Of a stretch of 64,000 nt of DNA, positions 15,771 to 24,744 are shown one piece after another. Source of the stretch: DASXRU01 sp034665305 (lineage in GTDB: Bacteria > Acidobacteriota > Blastocatellia > Pyrinomonadales > Pyrinomonadaceae); NCBI GenBank assembly GCA_034665305.1, contig JAXDFZ010000005.1, forward strand, positions 1-64,000, written 5' to 3'. Every line of letters starts with the position of its first letter. The stretch's first letter is position 1. The notes under the pieces were generated by a model that had not been told where the DNA came from, ran no database searches, and worked only from the letters and a program-made list of their open reading frames with translations. The position numbers and the translations under genes are program-made.

Positions 15771-16043
15771 TCCGGCTTGCTCGATCTCCCTTCCGCGATC
15801 CGTAACGCAGCCACGTGGGCTCAAATCCCGGCTTGCTCCACTTTGTCGGCCACATCGTTGCGGACGCGCCAATAGTCTTGGCTGGCCGCGGCAACTCGCA
15901 TCCATACGTCAGTCAAGGCGCGATCTCACGCCGGGACAAAAATCGCACACTGCGACAGATTCGCTTCGGTCTCACTTGACGCTGCTTCGCCCTCAGACTA
16001 TCTTCGCTCGCGATTAACAATTCGTTCGTTGGAGCATCACTTA

Positions 16044-17483
16044 ATGCCTGCCCAGTCTGTTGCTACTACTGCGCCCGCGTGGGCCATCCCTGACTACCTC
16101 GAGATAGAGAACGACCGGCTGGCTATCAACGGTGCCGATGCTGTCTCCTTAATTGAACAATACGATTCGCCGCTGTTTGTTTTTTCCGAACCGCGCATTC
16201 GCGCGAACATCGATCGCCTGCAGCGCGCGGCTGCCGCGGTGGAACGCCCGATCAAGTTCTGCTACGCCTCCAAAGCCAACTCCAATATGTCGATTCTGAA
16301 AGCGGTGCTCGATGCCGGCATCGATCTTGAGGTGAACAGTGGCGGCGAACTGTTCAAGGCGCTGCGAATTGGTTTTCGTCCCGATCAGATTATCTTTAAC
16401 GGCACCAGCAAGTCGGACGGCGAGATCGACGACGCGGTGCGCGCCGGTATTTATTCCATCAACGTCGATTCAATTTACGAGATCGAGCTGGTCGAAGAAT
16501 CCGTGCGGCGCCTGCGGCGCGAGGACGCAAACATTCCGCCGGCGCGTGTGGCTTTGCGACTGGTTCCGGAAATTGGCACTCGCTCGCACCTCGGCTTGCA
16601 AACGGCGTTACTGACTTCCAAGTTCGGAATTTCGTCTTCGGATGTTCTGCCGGCGTTTCGGCGCGGCTTGCAGCATCCGGATCTGCTGCACGTGTGCGGG
16701 ATACACATACACGTCGGCTCGCAAACGCCCGACGTCGAGCCGTTCGCCGCGGCCTTCAAAAGCATGTGGGAACATCTGGTGGCGATTCAACGCGAAACGG
16801 GCCACACTCTGGAACACATCAACCTGGGCGGCGGCATTCCGGTGAACTACCTGCGCGATCGTTCGCAGGCCGACCAACTGCCGGAGCACGAACGTGAAAT
16901 GCTCGGCGCCGATTTGGAACCGTCTGCGGTGCTGAAAGAGGCGCTGCGCATTGCGCGCGAATCCGCGCGCGAAGCCGACGCGGAACATCTGCTGGACCAG
17001 ATAACCATCTTGCTCGAACCAGGCCGCAGCGTCATCTCTGATGCCGGCACTGTGCTGACGACGGTGCGAAACATCAAGCGCCGGCCGGAAACCGGCGACG
17101 TGTGGCTTTTGACGGACGCCGGATACAACCTGCTGCTGTCGATGAACAATTACAAGTGGTACTACCATTTGATCTCGGCCAGTTGCCCGAGCGTCCCGCA
17201 CGATGCTGAATACAAAGTGGCGGGCCCGCTCTGTGATTCCGGCGATGTGTATTTTGATATTGAGCGCGAAGGCCGCTTGCCGGATTACCGCCGTTTGCCG
17301 CAGGACGTGAAACCCGGTGACGTGCTGGCATTGCTGAATGCCGGCGCGTATTCGCTCGCGCAAATGTTTCCCTATAACGGGCGGCCGCTCCCGGCAGCGG
17401 TAATAGTGCGCGGGAACGGCCAGGCGGATTTGATAAGGCGAAGGGATACGTATGAAGATTTGTTGACCAATGATGTTTGGTAA
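16044..17483 (+). CDS. lysA: Diaminopimelate decarboxylase (LysA-type PLP enzyme)
   Basis: 479 aa from ATG 16044 with GGAG nine bases upstream; a TTG at 16029 is dismissed. Fold type III PLP decarboxylase: K77 in FCYASKANSN binds PLP; the barrel carries HVGSQ, HINLGGGIPV and LLEPGRSVI; the C-terminal dimer-interface motifs are GPLCDSGDVYF and GAYSLAQMF. It decarboxylates meso-DAP to lysine, or a related substrate, since DAPDC, ornithine and carboxynorspermidine decarboxylases share these motifs. Slightly longer than typical LysA (~420) because of inserts near residues 155-165 and 285-320, so the specificity assignment is moderate. Confidence 0.82.
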   Translation: MPAQSVATTAPAWAIPDYLEIENDRLAINGADAVSLIEQYDSPLFVFSEPRIRANIDRLQRAAAAVERPIKFCYASKANSNMSILKAVLDAGIDLEVNSGGELFKALRIGFRPDQIIFNGTSKSDGEIDDAVRAGIYSINVDSIYEIELVEESVRRLRREDANIPPARVALRLVPEIGTRSHLGLQTALLTSKFGISSSDVLPAFRRGLQHPDLLHVCGIHIHVGSQTPDVEPFAAAFKSMWEHLVAIQRETGHTLEHINLGGGIPVNYLRDRSQADQLPEHEREMLGADLEPSAVLKEALRIARESAREADAEHLLDQITILLEPGRSVISDAGTVLTTVRNIKRRPETGDVWLLTDAGYNLLLSMNNYKWYYHLISASCPSVPHDAEYKVAGPLCDSGDVYFDIEREGRLPDYRRLPQDVKPGDVLALLNAGAYSLAQMFPYNGRPLPAAVIVRGNGQADLIRRRDTYEDLLTNDVW

Positions 17484-17495
17484 ACCTGGGACGGA

Positions 17496-17640
17496 GTTGC
17501 GAGTTTCGAGTTTCGGGTTTCGAGTTCTGCGAACCGAAACCGGGCCTTGAATACCTCAAAGGTTGAAACCCGCTCTCTTCAGCTCAAAATAGTCTTCGCT
17601 GTCTTATGAACTCGAAACTCGAAACTCGAAACTCGAAACT
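17496..17640. repeat. CTCGAAA heptamer foldback, copy 1
   Basis: The left arm holds tandem GTTTCGA-type heptamers (17501-17527), the right arm tandem ACTCGAA heptamers (17609-17640). The arms are reverse complements at the motif level. The right arm continues into the permease coding sequence. Confidence 0.85.
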
Positions 17641-19150
17641 TGGCAATACCGAACTCGTTCGCGGCTTAAGTCTCGTCGCCGCGGTTTCCGTCGTGGTGGG
17701 CAATGTGATCGGCACGGGCGTGTTTTTAAAAGCCCGCGTCATGACTTGCAACGTTGGGACGCCGGGTCGCGTTCTGGGTGTTTACCTGGTTGCGGGATTG
17801 CTCTCATTGGCCGGCGCGCTGACTTATGCGGAGCTCGCGGCGATGATGCCAAAAGCGGGCGGCGAATATGTGTTCATGCGCGAAGCCTATGGCCGGCCCT
17901 GGGCTTTTCTGTATGGCTGGATGTCTTTCTTTATCGGGAAGGCCGGATCACAAGCGGCGCTCGGCGTGCAGTTTGCGCTGTTCCTGAACATCATGATTGG
18001 CGGCAAACTGGGCGGTGACTATTTCTCCACCACCGTCTGGGGGCACCCGATTCCGTTTGGCAATCTGCAATTGATTGCCCTCTTCTCAATCATAATTGTC
18101 ACCGCGATCAATTGCGCCGCCGTAAAGTTCAGTGGACTGGTAGCTGCGATCCTTTCAGGCATTAAGGTCGGACTGGTGTTGCTGGTAGGCATCGGCGCGT
18201 TCCTGCTCGCGCGCAACGCGGACTGGGCCCACCTGGTGGCGCAGAACTCCGGCGGCGCCTGCGAAGGCGTTGCGGACGCCGCGCGTTATGGCTTCGGTGG
18301 GTTGATGGCTGCGATGCTGGGTGCCCTGTGGGCTTACGACGGGTGGAACAATGTCACTCTCGTCGCCGGCGAAGTGCAGAATCCCAAACGCAACCTGCCC
18401 CGGGCTTTGATTGGCGGCACGTTGCTGATCATGGGACTTTACCTTTTTGTGAACCTCGCCTATTTCTACGCTCTCTCGCCGACAGAAATCGCAAACGTTT
18501 CGAAAGCTTCGTCAGTTGCAACCGAAGTCGCGCGCACTTTCCTGGGCCCGCTCGCGATCAGTCTGATCGCCGCCGCGCTTTTATCATCCACCTTCGGCAC
18601 GCTGCATACTTCGATTCTGACCGGCGCGCGAGTTCCCTACGCCATGGCGCGGGATCGTTTGTTCCTTAAGAGCCTGTCCCGCGTTTCATCGCGCAGCCAT
18701 GTTCCCACCGGCGCGCTGGTTATTCAGGCAGTATGGGCCTGTATTCTGGTCATTGCATTCTCGTCGTCGTTTGACACGTTGACTGACTATGCGATCTTCG
18801 GCCTGTGGATTTTCTACGGGCTGGTGACTGCGTCGGTCTTTATTCTGCGACGAAAAATGCCGGACGCCGAACGGCCTTATCGCGCGTGGGGTTATCCTGT
18901 CGTGCCGGTCCTCTTTCTGCTGGTTACGGCGCTCCTCCTGGGATCAACTTTGTGGGCTGTACGCGATGACGCAGTTACCGGTGCCGGCTTGCTGCTGCAC
19001 GGCCACTTGATTACCGGTTTCAAAACCATTGCCCGCAATCCGCCACTTGCCGGGTTAGGACTGATCCTCCTCGGCTTCCCTTTCTATTGGATTTGGTCAC
19101 GAATTCAGCCACCGCCTTTTGAAGATAGCGCGCCCGATAAGGTATCGTAG
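17606..19150 (+). CDS. APC-family amino acid permease
   Basis: 514 aa. Twelve or so membrane helices, starting with the APC signature SVVVGNVIGTGVFLKARVM and continuing with GGEYVFMREAYGRPWAFLYG, FVNLAYFYALSP and SSTFGTLHTSILTGARVPYA. It is a proton- or Na-coupled or exchange amino-acid transporter of the inner membrane; its specificity is not readable. The first 12 residues (MNSKLETRNSKL) are heptamer-repeat sequence, and no Shine-Dalgarno precedes ATG 17606, so the natural start may have been altered by the repeat. It follows the LysA-type gene, which could link it to amino-acid uptake. Confidence 0.9.
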   Translation: MNSKLETRNSKLGNTELVRGLSLVAAVSVVVGNVIGTGVFLKARVMTCNVGTPGRVLGVYLVAGLLSLAGALTYAELAAMMPKAGGEYVFMREAYGRPWAFLYGWMSFFIGKAGSQAALGVQFALFLNIMIGGKLGGDYFSTTVWGHPIPFGNLQLIALFSIIIVTAINCAAVKFSGLVAAILSGIKVGLVLLVGIGAFLLARNADWAHLVAQNSGGACEGVADAARYGFGGLMAAMLGALWAYDGWNNVTLVAGEVQNPKRNLPRALIGGTLLIMGLYLFVNLAYFYALSPTEIANVSKASSVATEVARTFLGPLAISLIAAALLSSTFGTLHTSILTGARVPYAMARDRLFLKSLSRVSSRSHVPTGALVIQAVWACILVIAFSSSFDTLTDYAIFGLWIFYGLVTASVFILRRKMPDAERPYRAWGYPVVPVLFLLVTALLLGSTLWAVRDDAVTGAGLLLHGHLITGFKTIARNPPLAGLGLILLGFPFYWIWSRIQPPPFEDSAPDKVS

Positions 19151-19155
19151 CTGCG

Positions 19156-19566
19156 ATGCCTCAATTAATAAGCGAACGACGCATTGCGCCGCGTTATCAG
19201 GCGAAGCTGGATGCAAAACTGCTCTTCAAAGCTTCTCCCAAGGCCACGCCGATCACGCTCCGGACGATCGGCGACGGTCTGCGTATGATCGGTTCCACTC
19301 ATAATCTTAGTGAAACCGGAGTGGGCCTGGTGGTGTCGGCCCGCAACATCAATCGCTACGTGACCAGCCCGGAATTTATCGTGCTCCTCGAACTAATGCT
19401 GCCGGACGGTCCCATAACCTTTACGGTCAGTCCGACGCGACATGAGCGATTCACGGTGGGTAAATCCGCCAACGCGTATTTCATTGGCGCGAAGATTGTC
19501 GACATCAGCGACGACGCGAAAGCAAGTCTCGTGGCTTACTTAAAAACTCTAGATTCAGAACGTTGA
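19156..19566 (+). CDS. PilZ domain protein
   Basis: 136 aa. It begins five bases after the permease stop and ends in a TGATG overlap with ubiX. PilZ motifs: an N-terminal RxxxR-like SERRIAPRYQ, then HNLSETGVGLVV (the D/NxSxxG element, with N-L-S-E-T-G), and the closing strand YFIGAKIVDISDDAK. Canonical PilZ domains bind cyclic di-GMP; the RR-x3-R here is compatible with binding. Its place at the head of menaquinone genes is unexpected and may be simply positional. Confidence 0.85.
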   Translation: MPQLISERRIAPRYQAKLDAKLLFKASPKATPITLRTIGDGLRMIGSTHNLSETGVGLVVSARNINRYVTSPEFIVLLELMLPDGPITFTVSPTRHERFTVGKSANAYFIGAKIVDISDDAKASLVAYLKTLDSER

Positions 19567-20216
19567 TGGAACTTACCCTAGCCATAACCGGGGCTTCCGG
19601 AACGATCTATGCGCAACGCACGCTGATACACCTCGCCGCCAGCGGAGTGGTTGAGCGGATCAACTTGATCGCGTCCACGTCCGCGGACACAGTGGCGCGA
19701 GTCGAACTCGGCTTTGCCCTGGGCGAAGCAAGCGACGGCTCGTTGAATGAGTGGCTGGGACTGCCGGCAGAATCAAAAATCGTGCGACGGCACCGTCTGG
19801 ACAATCTGGCAGCAACGCCTTCGTCGGGTTCACATCCACAGGACGGAATGATCATTGTTCCCTGTTCAATGGGAACTCTTGGGGCGATTGCGTCGGGAGC
19901 GGGAACAAATCTGATACATCGCGCGGCCGATGTGACTTTGAAGGAGGGCCGCAAGCTCGTGGTCGTACCGCGCGAAACGCCGTACAACGCAATTCATTTG
20001 GAAAACATGCTGCGGCTCTCACGTGCCGGCGCGAACATCCTGCCGGCGAGTCCGGGTTTTTATCACCGGCCGCAGACGATTACGGCACTTGTTGACCATT
20101 TGTGCTTTCGTATCCTGGATCAGTTTGGCATTCCGCATTCCAATGCGTCGCGCTGGACTGGAGCAGCACCGCCTGCGGTAACGGGCGGCGCTGACGGAAC
20201 ACTGAGCGAGGACTGA
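19566..20216 (+). CDS. ubiX: UbiX-family flavin prenyltransferase
   Basis: 216 aa from ATG 19566, sharing one base with the PilZ stop. It starts MELTLAITGASGTIYAQRTL, the UbiX FMN-binding loop, and contains IIVPCSMGTLGAIASGAGTN, LVVVPRETPYNAIHLENMLRL and ASPGFYHRPQT. It makes prenylated FMN for UbiD-type decarboxylases, and UbiX/UbiD-like proteins are proposed for late steps of futalosine-dependent menaquinone synthesis. The last ~25 residues (GAAPPAVTGGADGTL) coincide with a repeat module (ACCGCCTGCGGTAACGGGCG), so the C-terminus is probably repeat-derived. No ubiD lies in this window. Confidence 0.92.
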   Translation: MELTLAITGASGTIYAQRTLIHLAASGVVERINLIASTSADTVARVELGFALGEASDGSLNEWLGLPAESKIVRRHRLDNLAATPSSGSHPQDGMIIVPCSMGTLGAIASGAGTNLIHRAADVTLKEGRKLVVVPRETPYNAIHLENMLRLSRAGANILPASPGFYHRPQTITALVDHLCFRILDQFGIPHSNASRWTGAAPPAVTGGADGTLSED

Positions 20217-20225
20217 GGAGTACAG

Positions 20226-21137
20226 GTGAGTAAGGTTCGAATCCGCAATCCGCAATCTGCAATCCCCAATCGGCCGATTGTTCGCAACATTCGCACGACG
20301 CTCGAAATGATCAAAATCGAGCACACGCTCTTTGCGCTGCCGTTTGCTTTTCTGGGTGCGGTGCTGGCGGCGCGCGGCGTCCCGACGTTACGCCAGCTTT
20401 TATGGATCGCGGTCGCAATGGTCGGAGCCCGCTCAGCCGCCATGGCTTTCAATCGCATCGCCGACAAGGACTACGATGCGCGCAACCCGCGCACAAAAAT
20501 GCGAGCTATCCCCAGCGGAACGCTGTCTACCGGTTTCGTGTGGATCTTTATCGTCGTGTCCGCGGCGATTTTCATTTTTGCCGCAGCGATGCTGAATAAA
20601 CTGACGTTGATACTTTCCCCCGTCGCCCTGGCCAGCGTGCTGCTCTACTCCTACACCAAACGTTGGACCACGCTGTCGCACATTGTGCTGGGATGGTGCC
20701 TGTCGATTGCGCCGACGGGCGCATGGATCGCAGTCCGCGGCTCGCTGGACAGTGTCGAACCTTTGCTGATTTCGCTCGTGGTTCTTTTATGGACCGCGGG
20801 TTTTGACGTGCTCTATGCCTGTCAGGACTGCGAATTCGATCGGCGCGAGGGTTTGCATTCCGTGCCCGCTCGCCTGGGTGTGGCGCGTTCGCTCTGGATC
20901 GCGCGGTTGTTGCACGCGGGAGCCTTTGCGGCATTGATTGCGTTATACTTTGTCACGCACCTCGGGTTCATTGCTGTCGCCGGAGTAGCCGCCACCGGCG
21001 CGCTCCTGATTTACCAGCACACCCTCGTGCGGGCCGATGATTTGAGTCGTTTGAACGCGGCATTCTTTACGACCAACGCTTTCGTCAGCGTGATCCTGTT
21101 CGCCAGTTTCGGGGCCGCCACTTTATTGAGTCGCTGA
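20226..21137 (+). CDS. mqnP: UbiA-family prenyltransferase, likely MqnP
   Basis: 303 aa from GTG 20226, which has GAGGAG upstream; ATG 20307 (MIKIEHTLFALPFAFLGAV) is where homology should begin. Membrane prenyltransferase: first Asp-rich motif NRIADKDYDARNPRTKMR, second motif YACQDCEFDRREGLHSVPAR, and 8-9 membrane segments. It is expected to prenylate 1,4-dihydroxy-6-naphthoate in the futalosine pathway, given mqnE and mqnD just downstream. Residues ~3-17 (KVRIRNPQSAIPNR) are encoded by CCGCAAT-type heptamers, an extension placed right after a good ribosome site. Confidence 0.9.
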   Translation: MSKVRIRNPQSAIPNRPIVRNIRTTLEMIKIEHTLFALPFAFLGAVLAARGVPTLRQLLWIAVAMVGARSAAMAFNRIADKDYDARNPRTKMRAIPSGTLSTGFVWIFIVVSAAIFIFAAAMLNKLTLILSPVALASVLLYSYTKRWTTLSHIVLGWCLSIAPTGAWIAVRGSLDSVEPLLISLVVLLWTAGFDVLYACQDCEFDRREGLHSVPARLGVARSLWIARLLHAGAFAALIALYFVTHLGFIAVAGVAATGALLIYQHTLVRADDLSRLNAAFFTTNAFVSVILFASFGAATLLSR

Positions 21138-21152
21138 GGCAATACGATTTTT

Positions 21153-22265
21153 ATGTTCCTATCGCATGACGAACAACTGAACCATATCGCCGTGAAAGTC
21201 GCCGCCGGCGAGCGATTATCGTTTGAAGAAGGGGTCGCCCTTTTCGCGACCGACGATCTGAACGCGCTGGGCAAACTAGCTGATTCGGTGCGCCGCCGCC
21301 GGCACGGGCGTGCCACTTACTTCAACGTCAACCGGCACCTGAATCCGACTAACGTCTGCTACGTTGACTGTAAGTTCTGCGGCTTCTATCGCACACCGCG
21401 GCAACCCGACGCGTACACGCACAACATCCAGGATTCGCTAAAGCTGGCCGGCGAGGCAGTCGCCGAAGGAGCGACCGAACTCCATATCACCGGCGGCTTG
21501 AACACGAAATTGCCGTTTAGTTACTTCACCGATCTGCTGTCGGCGCTGCGCAATCAATATCCACAATTGCACCTGAAAGCGTTTACGATGGTGGAACTGG
21601 ATCACTTTGCGCGCTTCTACAAAATGACGGATGAAGACGTCCTGACACAGCTCATCGAAGCAGGTCTGGGTTCGTGCCCGGGCGGCGGGGCAGAAATCTT
21701 TCGCGAGCCAACCCGGTCCATGATTTGCGCTCACAAGTGCGAAGCCGAGCGCTGGTTGTCATTGGCGGGGAAAGTGCACGCAGCCGGCCTGAAGACCAAC
21801 GCCACCATGCTGTACGGCCATATTGAATCGGTCGAGGACCGGGTGGACCACATGGTGCGACTGCGGGAACAGCAGGACAAATCAGGCGGTTTCCAATGTT
21901 TTATTCCCCTCGCGTTTTATCCGGAGAAGACTCAATTGGCGCACCTGCCCGGCCCCTCCGGCATTGATTCATTAAAGACAATCGCCGTCTCGCGCCTGAT
22001 GCTGGACAACTTTGCACACATCAAAGCGTACTGGGTGATGCTCGGCAAACATCTGGCCCAAGTGGCGCTACACTACGGCGCTAACGACATTGACGGAACC
22101 ATTACGCAGGGTGGCGAATTGACGGAGAGTTACTCCGTGGAAACTAATAATGAGGTCCGCATGACTCACGCGGAACTGATCGGACTAATCGAAGAGGCCG
22201 GGTTTGAAGCTGTGGAACGCGACACCGTATACAACCGGGTCGAACGCGCAGCTACTATCGGCTGA
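21153..22265 (+). CDS. mqnE: Aminodeoxyfutalosine synthase, radical SAM
   Basis: 370 aa. Radical SAM cluster motif C69-x3-C73-x2-C76 (NVCYVDCKFCGFYR). Family features are ITGGLNTKLPFSYFTDLL, KAFTMVELDHFAR, GLGSCPGGGAEIF, KTNATMLYGHIE and FIPLAFYPEKTQL. It joins 3-[(1-carboxyvinyl)oxy]benzoate with SAM-derived adenosyl radical to give 6-amino-6-deoxyfutalosine. It starts 15 bp after mqnP and is followed by mqnD, so this is a futalosine-pathway operon. Distinguished from MqnC by the HITGGL region and context; MqnE is the better fit. Confidence 0.93.
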   Translation: MFLSHDEQLNHIAVKVAAGERLSFEEGVALFATDDLNALGKLADSVRRRRHGRATYFNVNRHLNPTNVCYVDCKFCGFYRTPRQPDAYTHNIQDSLKLAGEAVAEGATELHITGGLNTKLPFSYFTDLLSALRNQYPQLHLKAFTMVELDHFARFYKMTDEDVLTQLIEAGLGSCPGGGAEIFREPTRSMICAHKCEAERWLSLAGKVHAAGLKTNATMLYGHIESVEDRVDHMVRLREQQDKSGGFQCFIPLAFYPEKTQLAHLPGPSGIDSLKTIAVSRLMLDNFAHIKAYWVMLGKHLAQVALHYGANDIDGTITQGGELTESYSVETNNEVRMTHAELIGLIEEAGFEAVERDTVYNRVERAATIG

Positions 22266-22342
22266 CAATCCAGCGGGACAGCAGCGGCGACGAGGCAGGA
22301 AATCGTGACGCATCGAACCACTGCCTTTCTTTACTAACTAAT

Positions 22343-23191
22343 ATGCTTGAAACAACTACACCAACAACTATCAGCGTCGCGCATTCACCAGATTCGGACG
22401 ACGCCTTCATGTTCTACGCTCTGGCAACTAACAAGCTTGAGACCGGCGATTTTGAATTCACGCATGTCCTGAAAGACATTCAGACGTTGAATGAGGAAGC
22501 GAAAAAGGGCACCTACGACGTAACCGCGATCAGCTTTCATGCTTATGCCTACATCGCCGACACTTACGCCCTGCTGCCGCATGGTGCTTCGATCGGCGAC
22601 AACTATGGACCAATCGTAGTTTCCCGCGAGCCGCTCAACGCGGCGGACTTGTCCCGAGCGACGGTTGCCGTTCCCGGCACTCTGACCAGCGCGTTTCTCG
22701 CGTTGCGCATCTTCAATCCTGACTTTCAATATGAAGTCGTACCCTTCGATCAGATTATTGAAGCAGTGACTGAGGGCCAATGTGACGCCGGCCTGCTGAT
22801 TCATGAGGGCCAACTCTTCTACCAGGATAAGGGTCTGCAGAAGGTCCTCGATTTGGGAGAGTGGTGGTTCGAGAGGACTGGCTTGCCACTCCCGATGGGT
22901 GGCAACGCCATCCGCCGCGAACTGGGCCCGGACACGATGCGCGAGGTTTCGAAACTGCTACGCGAAAGCATCCGCTACTCGTTGGACAATCGCGAAGACG
23001 CGTTGCAATACGCAATGCAGTTCGCGCGCGACATGGATCCCGCCCTCGCCGACCGTTTTGTTTCGATGTGGGTCAACGAACTTACTCTGGATTACACGGA
23101 TCGAGGTCGCCAAGCAGTGCAACGGCTATTGCAGGAGGGCTTCGAGCGCGGAATAATTCCCCATCGCGTCGACGTTGAATTTGTGGATTAG
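22343..23191 (+). CDS. mqnD: MqnD: 1,4-dihydroxy-6-naphthoate synthase family
   Basis: 282 aa. Periplasmic-binding-protein-like fold without a signal peptide. The N-terminus SVAHSPDSDDAFMFYAL corresponds to the SPCPNDTFxF element of MqnA/MqnD, followed by FEFTHVLKDIQTLNEEA, GDNYGPIVVS and GLPLPMGGNAIRREL. It cleaves cyclic dehypoxanthine futalosine to 1,4-dihydroxy-6-naphthoate. MqnA is a homologue; the DSDDAFMFYAL form and distance from mqnE fit MqnD, though MqnA cannot be fully excluded. mqnB and mqnC are not in the window. Confidence 0.87.
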   Translation: MLETTTPTTISVAHSPDSDDAFMFYALATNKLETGDFEFTHVLKDIQTLNEEAKKGTYDVTAISFHAYAYIADTYALLPHGASIGDNYGPIVVSREPLNAADLSRATVAVPGTLTSAFLALRIFNPDFQYEVVPFDQIIEAVTEGQCDAGLLIHEGQLFYQDKGLQKVLDLGEWWFERTGLPLPMGGNAIRRELGPDTMREVSKLLRESIRYSLDNREDALQYAMQFARDMDPALADRFVSMWVNELTLDYTDRGRQAVQRLLQEGFERGIIPHRVDVEFVD

Positions 23192-23880
23192 TGCTGGAAA
23201 GAATTTTTTGCGGGCGCCGGCCGATGAGAAGCCGGCGACTTGCAATTTACCATTCAGCTACATCGCGAGTTGCCGATGGTGCCAGGGCGAGATATCAAAC
23301 TTCCACTCACAGTGATCTAAGAAAACGCGCAACGGCTGAAAGCTCAGCCCAGAAAGAGCCTTCAACCGCTGCGCTCCATATCGGCTAGAATTGCGTCCAC
23401 ACAAGCTTCCCACCAAGCCTGGTACAGAGTAGCTCCCATGCAGCAGTGAGCAGGGCGGTTGTTTCCAACCGTGCTGACTTACTGTAGTAATGCACCGGGT
23501 AGGTCGACTCCGAATAGCCGACGTGAGGATTGCATCCAATCCCATTAAGTTTTCAATTAGCGCTTCTGGTTCTGAGCGGCGCGCTCAAACTCTAAACCGG
23601 CGTGAAAGCCCCTTAGCGGGGGCACCGAAGATCCATAACTGCTAACGTGGCGTATCTTACATTACTTAACAGGATTCTTGCAAGGAAAATCTAGAAGACT
23701 GAGAAAGTGGCGTTATTACAAGGATTTGCGGGCCAAACTGAGCGGAGAGATGCAACCGCACCGAGTTGATCCTGTGGTGGGCCCGAGCCCGAGGCGACAG
23801 ATTTGGCAACAAAGCTCCGGCGTGTTGCATCTGACACGCTGCTGCCGGATATTGATTGCACAATTCAGCGAGAGGTGAAT
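23192..23880. other. 690-bp non-coding gap, possibly gene remnants
   Basis: No convincing intact gene. A minus-strand frame around 23400-23530 gives a protein-like stretch (VGYSESTYPVHYYSKSAR then LETTALLTAAWELL) without a start codon, which may be a decayed gene. GCGCCGGCCGATGAGAAGCC with GGCG near 23215 and GCCCCTTAGCGGGGGC near 23610 can form small hairpins. Promoter elements of the next gene should lie in the last 150 bp. Confidence 0.35.
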
Positions 23881-24717
23881 ATGAGACCCATCGTCAGAGC
23901 GACCTTGCTCTCTTTGTTGTTTACATTAGTCGTTGGCTATTCGCGGCCGGCGGCGGCCCAGAATGCTGCCGGGCCGAGCGGCGCAATGAGCCAGGCTGAA
24001 GTCGATCGGATCGTGCAAGCCTTCACGAACAAAGAAACCCACTTCCGCAAAGCACTGCTTGAATACGCATTCAAGCGCGATGCCCTAATTCAGGAGTTAG
24101 GTATGGGCGGACAGGTAATCGGCGAATACCACCGCGTCTCGCATTTCACCTTTGACGATTCGGGCAACCGCTTCGAAAAAATTGACTACATGCCCATCGC
24201 TTCTTTTGAAGGCGTAACTCAGGAGGACATCGAAGATCTCGGCGGCGTGAATCCGTTTGCCGTGAGCGCGGCCCAGGCGCCACTCTATAATTTCAAGTAC
24301 GTCGGCAAAGAGCGCATCGACGAACTCGACCTCTATGTTTTTGATGTCTCGCCGAAGGTGATTCCCGATCCCAAGAAAACAAAAGAGCGCTATTTTCTGG
24401 GCCGGGTCTGGATCGACGATCAGGATTTGCAGATTGTGAAGTCAAAGGGCAAAGGCGTTCCGGAGACCAAGAAGAACAAGTTCCCCGTCGTCGAAACCTA
24501 CCGCGAACAAATCGACGGCAAGTTTTGGTTCCCCACCTATTCCTACGCGGATGAAGAACTGGTTTTCGACAATGGAGATATTTTGCGCCTGCGAGTACGC
24601 ATCAAGTATACGGATTACCAGCGCGCCAGCGGAAAATTGCGGGTGGTTGATGTTGAGGGCGAAGCTCCGGAGACTAAACCTAAACCGGCACCGACGCCGC
24701 AAAAGCCAAAACCATAA
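23881..24717 (+). CDS. Outer-membrane lipoprotein-sorting-like (LolA/LolB-fold) secreted protein
   Basis: 278 aa from ATG 23881, with GAGAGGTG upstream. Signal peptide MRPIVRATLLSLLFTLVVGY to AAA. The mature part starts with a helix (SQAEVDRIVQAFTNKETHFR) followed by alternating beta strands (YEFKRD..., IGEYHRVSHFTFDD, RYFLGRVWIDDQDLQIVKSK, FPVVETYREQIDGKFWFPTY), typical of LolA/LolB or MucB-like domains seen in acidobacteria. The C-terminus is a Pro/Lys tail (TKPKPAPTPQKPKP). Probably periplasmic and lipid- or lipoprotein-handling; the exact role is unknown. Confidence 0.75.
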   Translation: MRPIVRATLLSLLFTLVVGYSRPAAAQNAAGPSGAMSQAEVDRIVQAFTNKETHFRKALLEYAFKRDALIQELGMGGQVIGEYHRVSHFTFDDSGNRFEKIDYMPIASFEGVTQEDIEDLGGVNPFAVSAAQAPLYNFKYVGKERIDELDLYVFDVSPKVIPDPKKTKERYFLGRVWIDDQDLQIVKSKGKGVPETKKNKFPVVETYREQIDGKFWFPTYSYADEELVFDNGDILRLRVRIKYTDYQRASGKLRVVDVEGEAPETKPKPAPTPQKPKP

Positions 24718-24744
24718 GCCGTCAATGCAGCGCGCCTGGCGAAT

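Noticed and set aside
15800..15850. tRNA-like string (CACGTGGGCTCAAATCCCGG then CTTGCTCCA)
   Set aside because: A T-loop-like motif and acceptor-like end are present, but no complementary 5' acceptor, D-arm or anticodon arm could be folded on either strand.
16608..17363. 251-codon minus-strand frame
   Set aside because: Antisense to the LysA-type decarboxylase; no recognisable motifs.
17496..17640. CRISPR array
   Set aside because: Units are contiguous 7-mers with no unique spacers of constant length, arranged in inverted arms.
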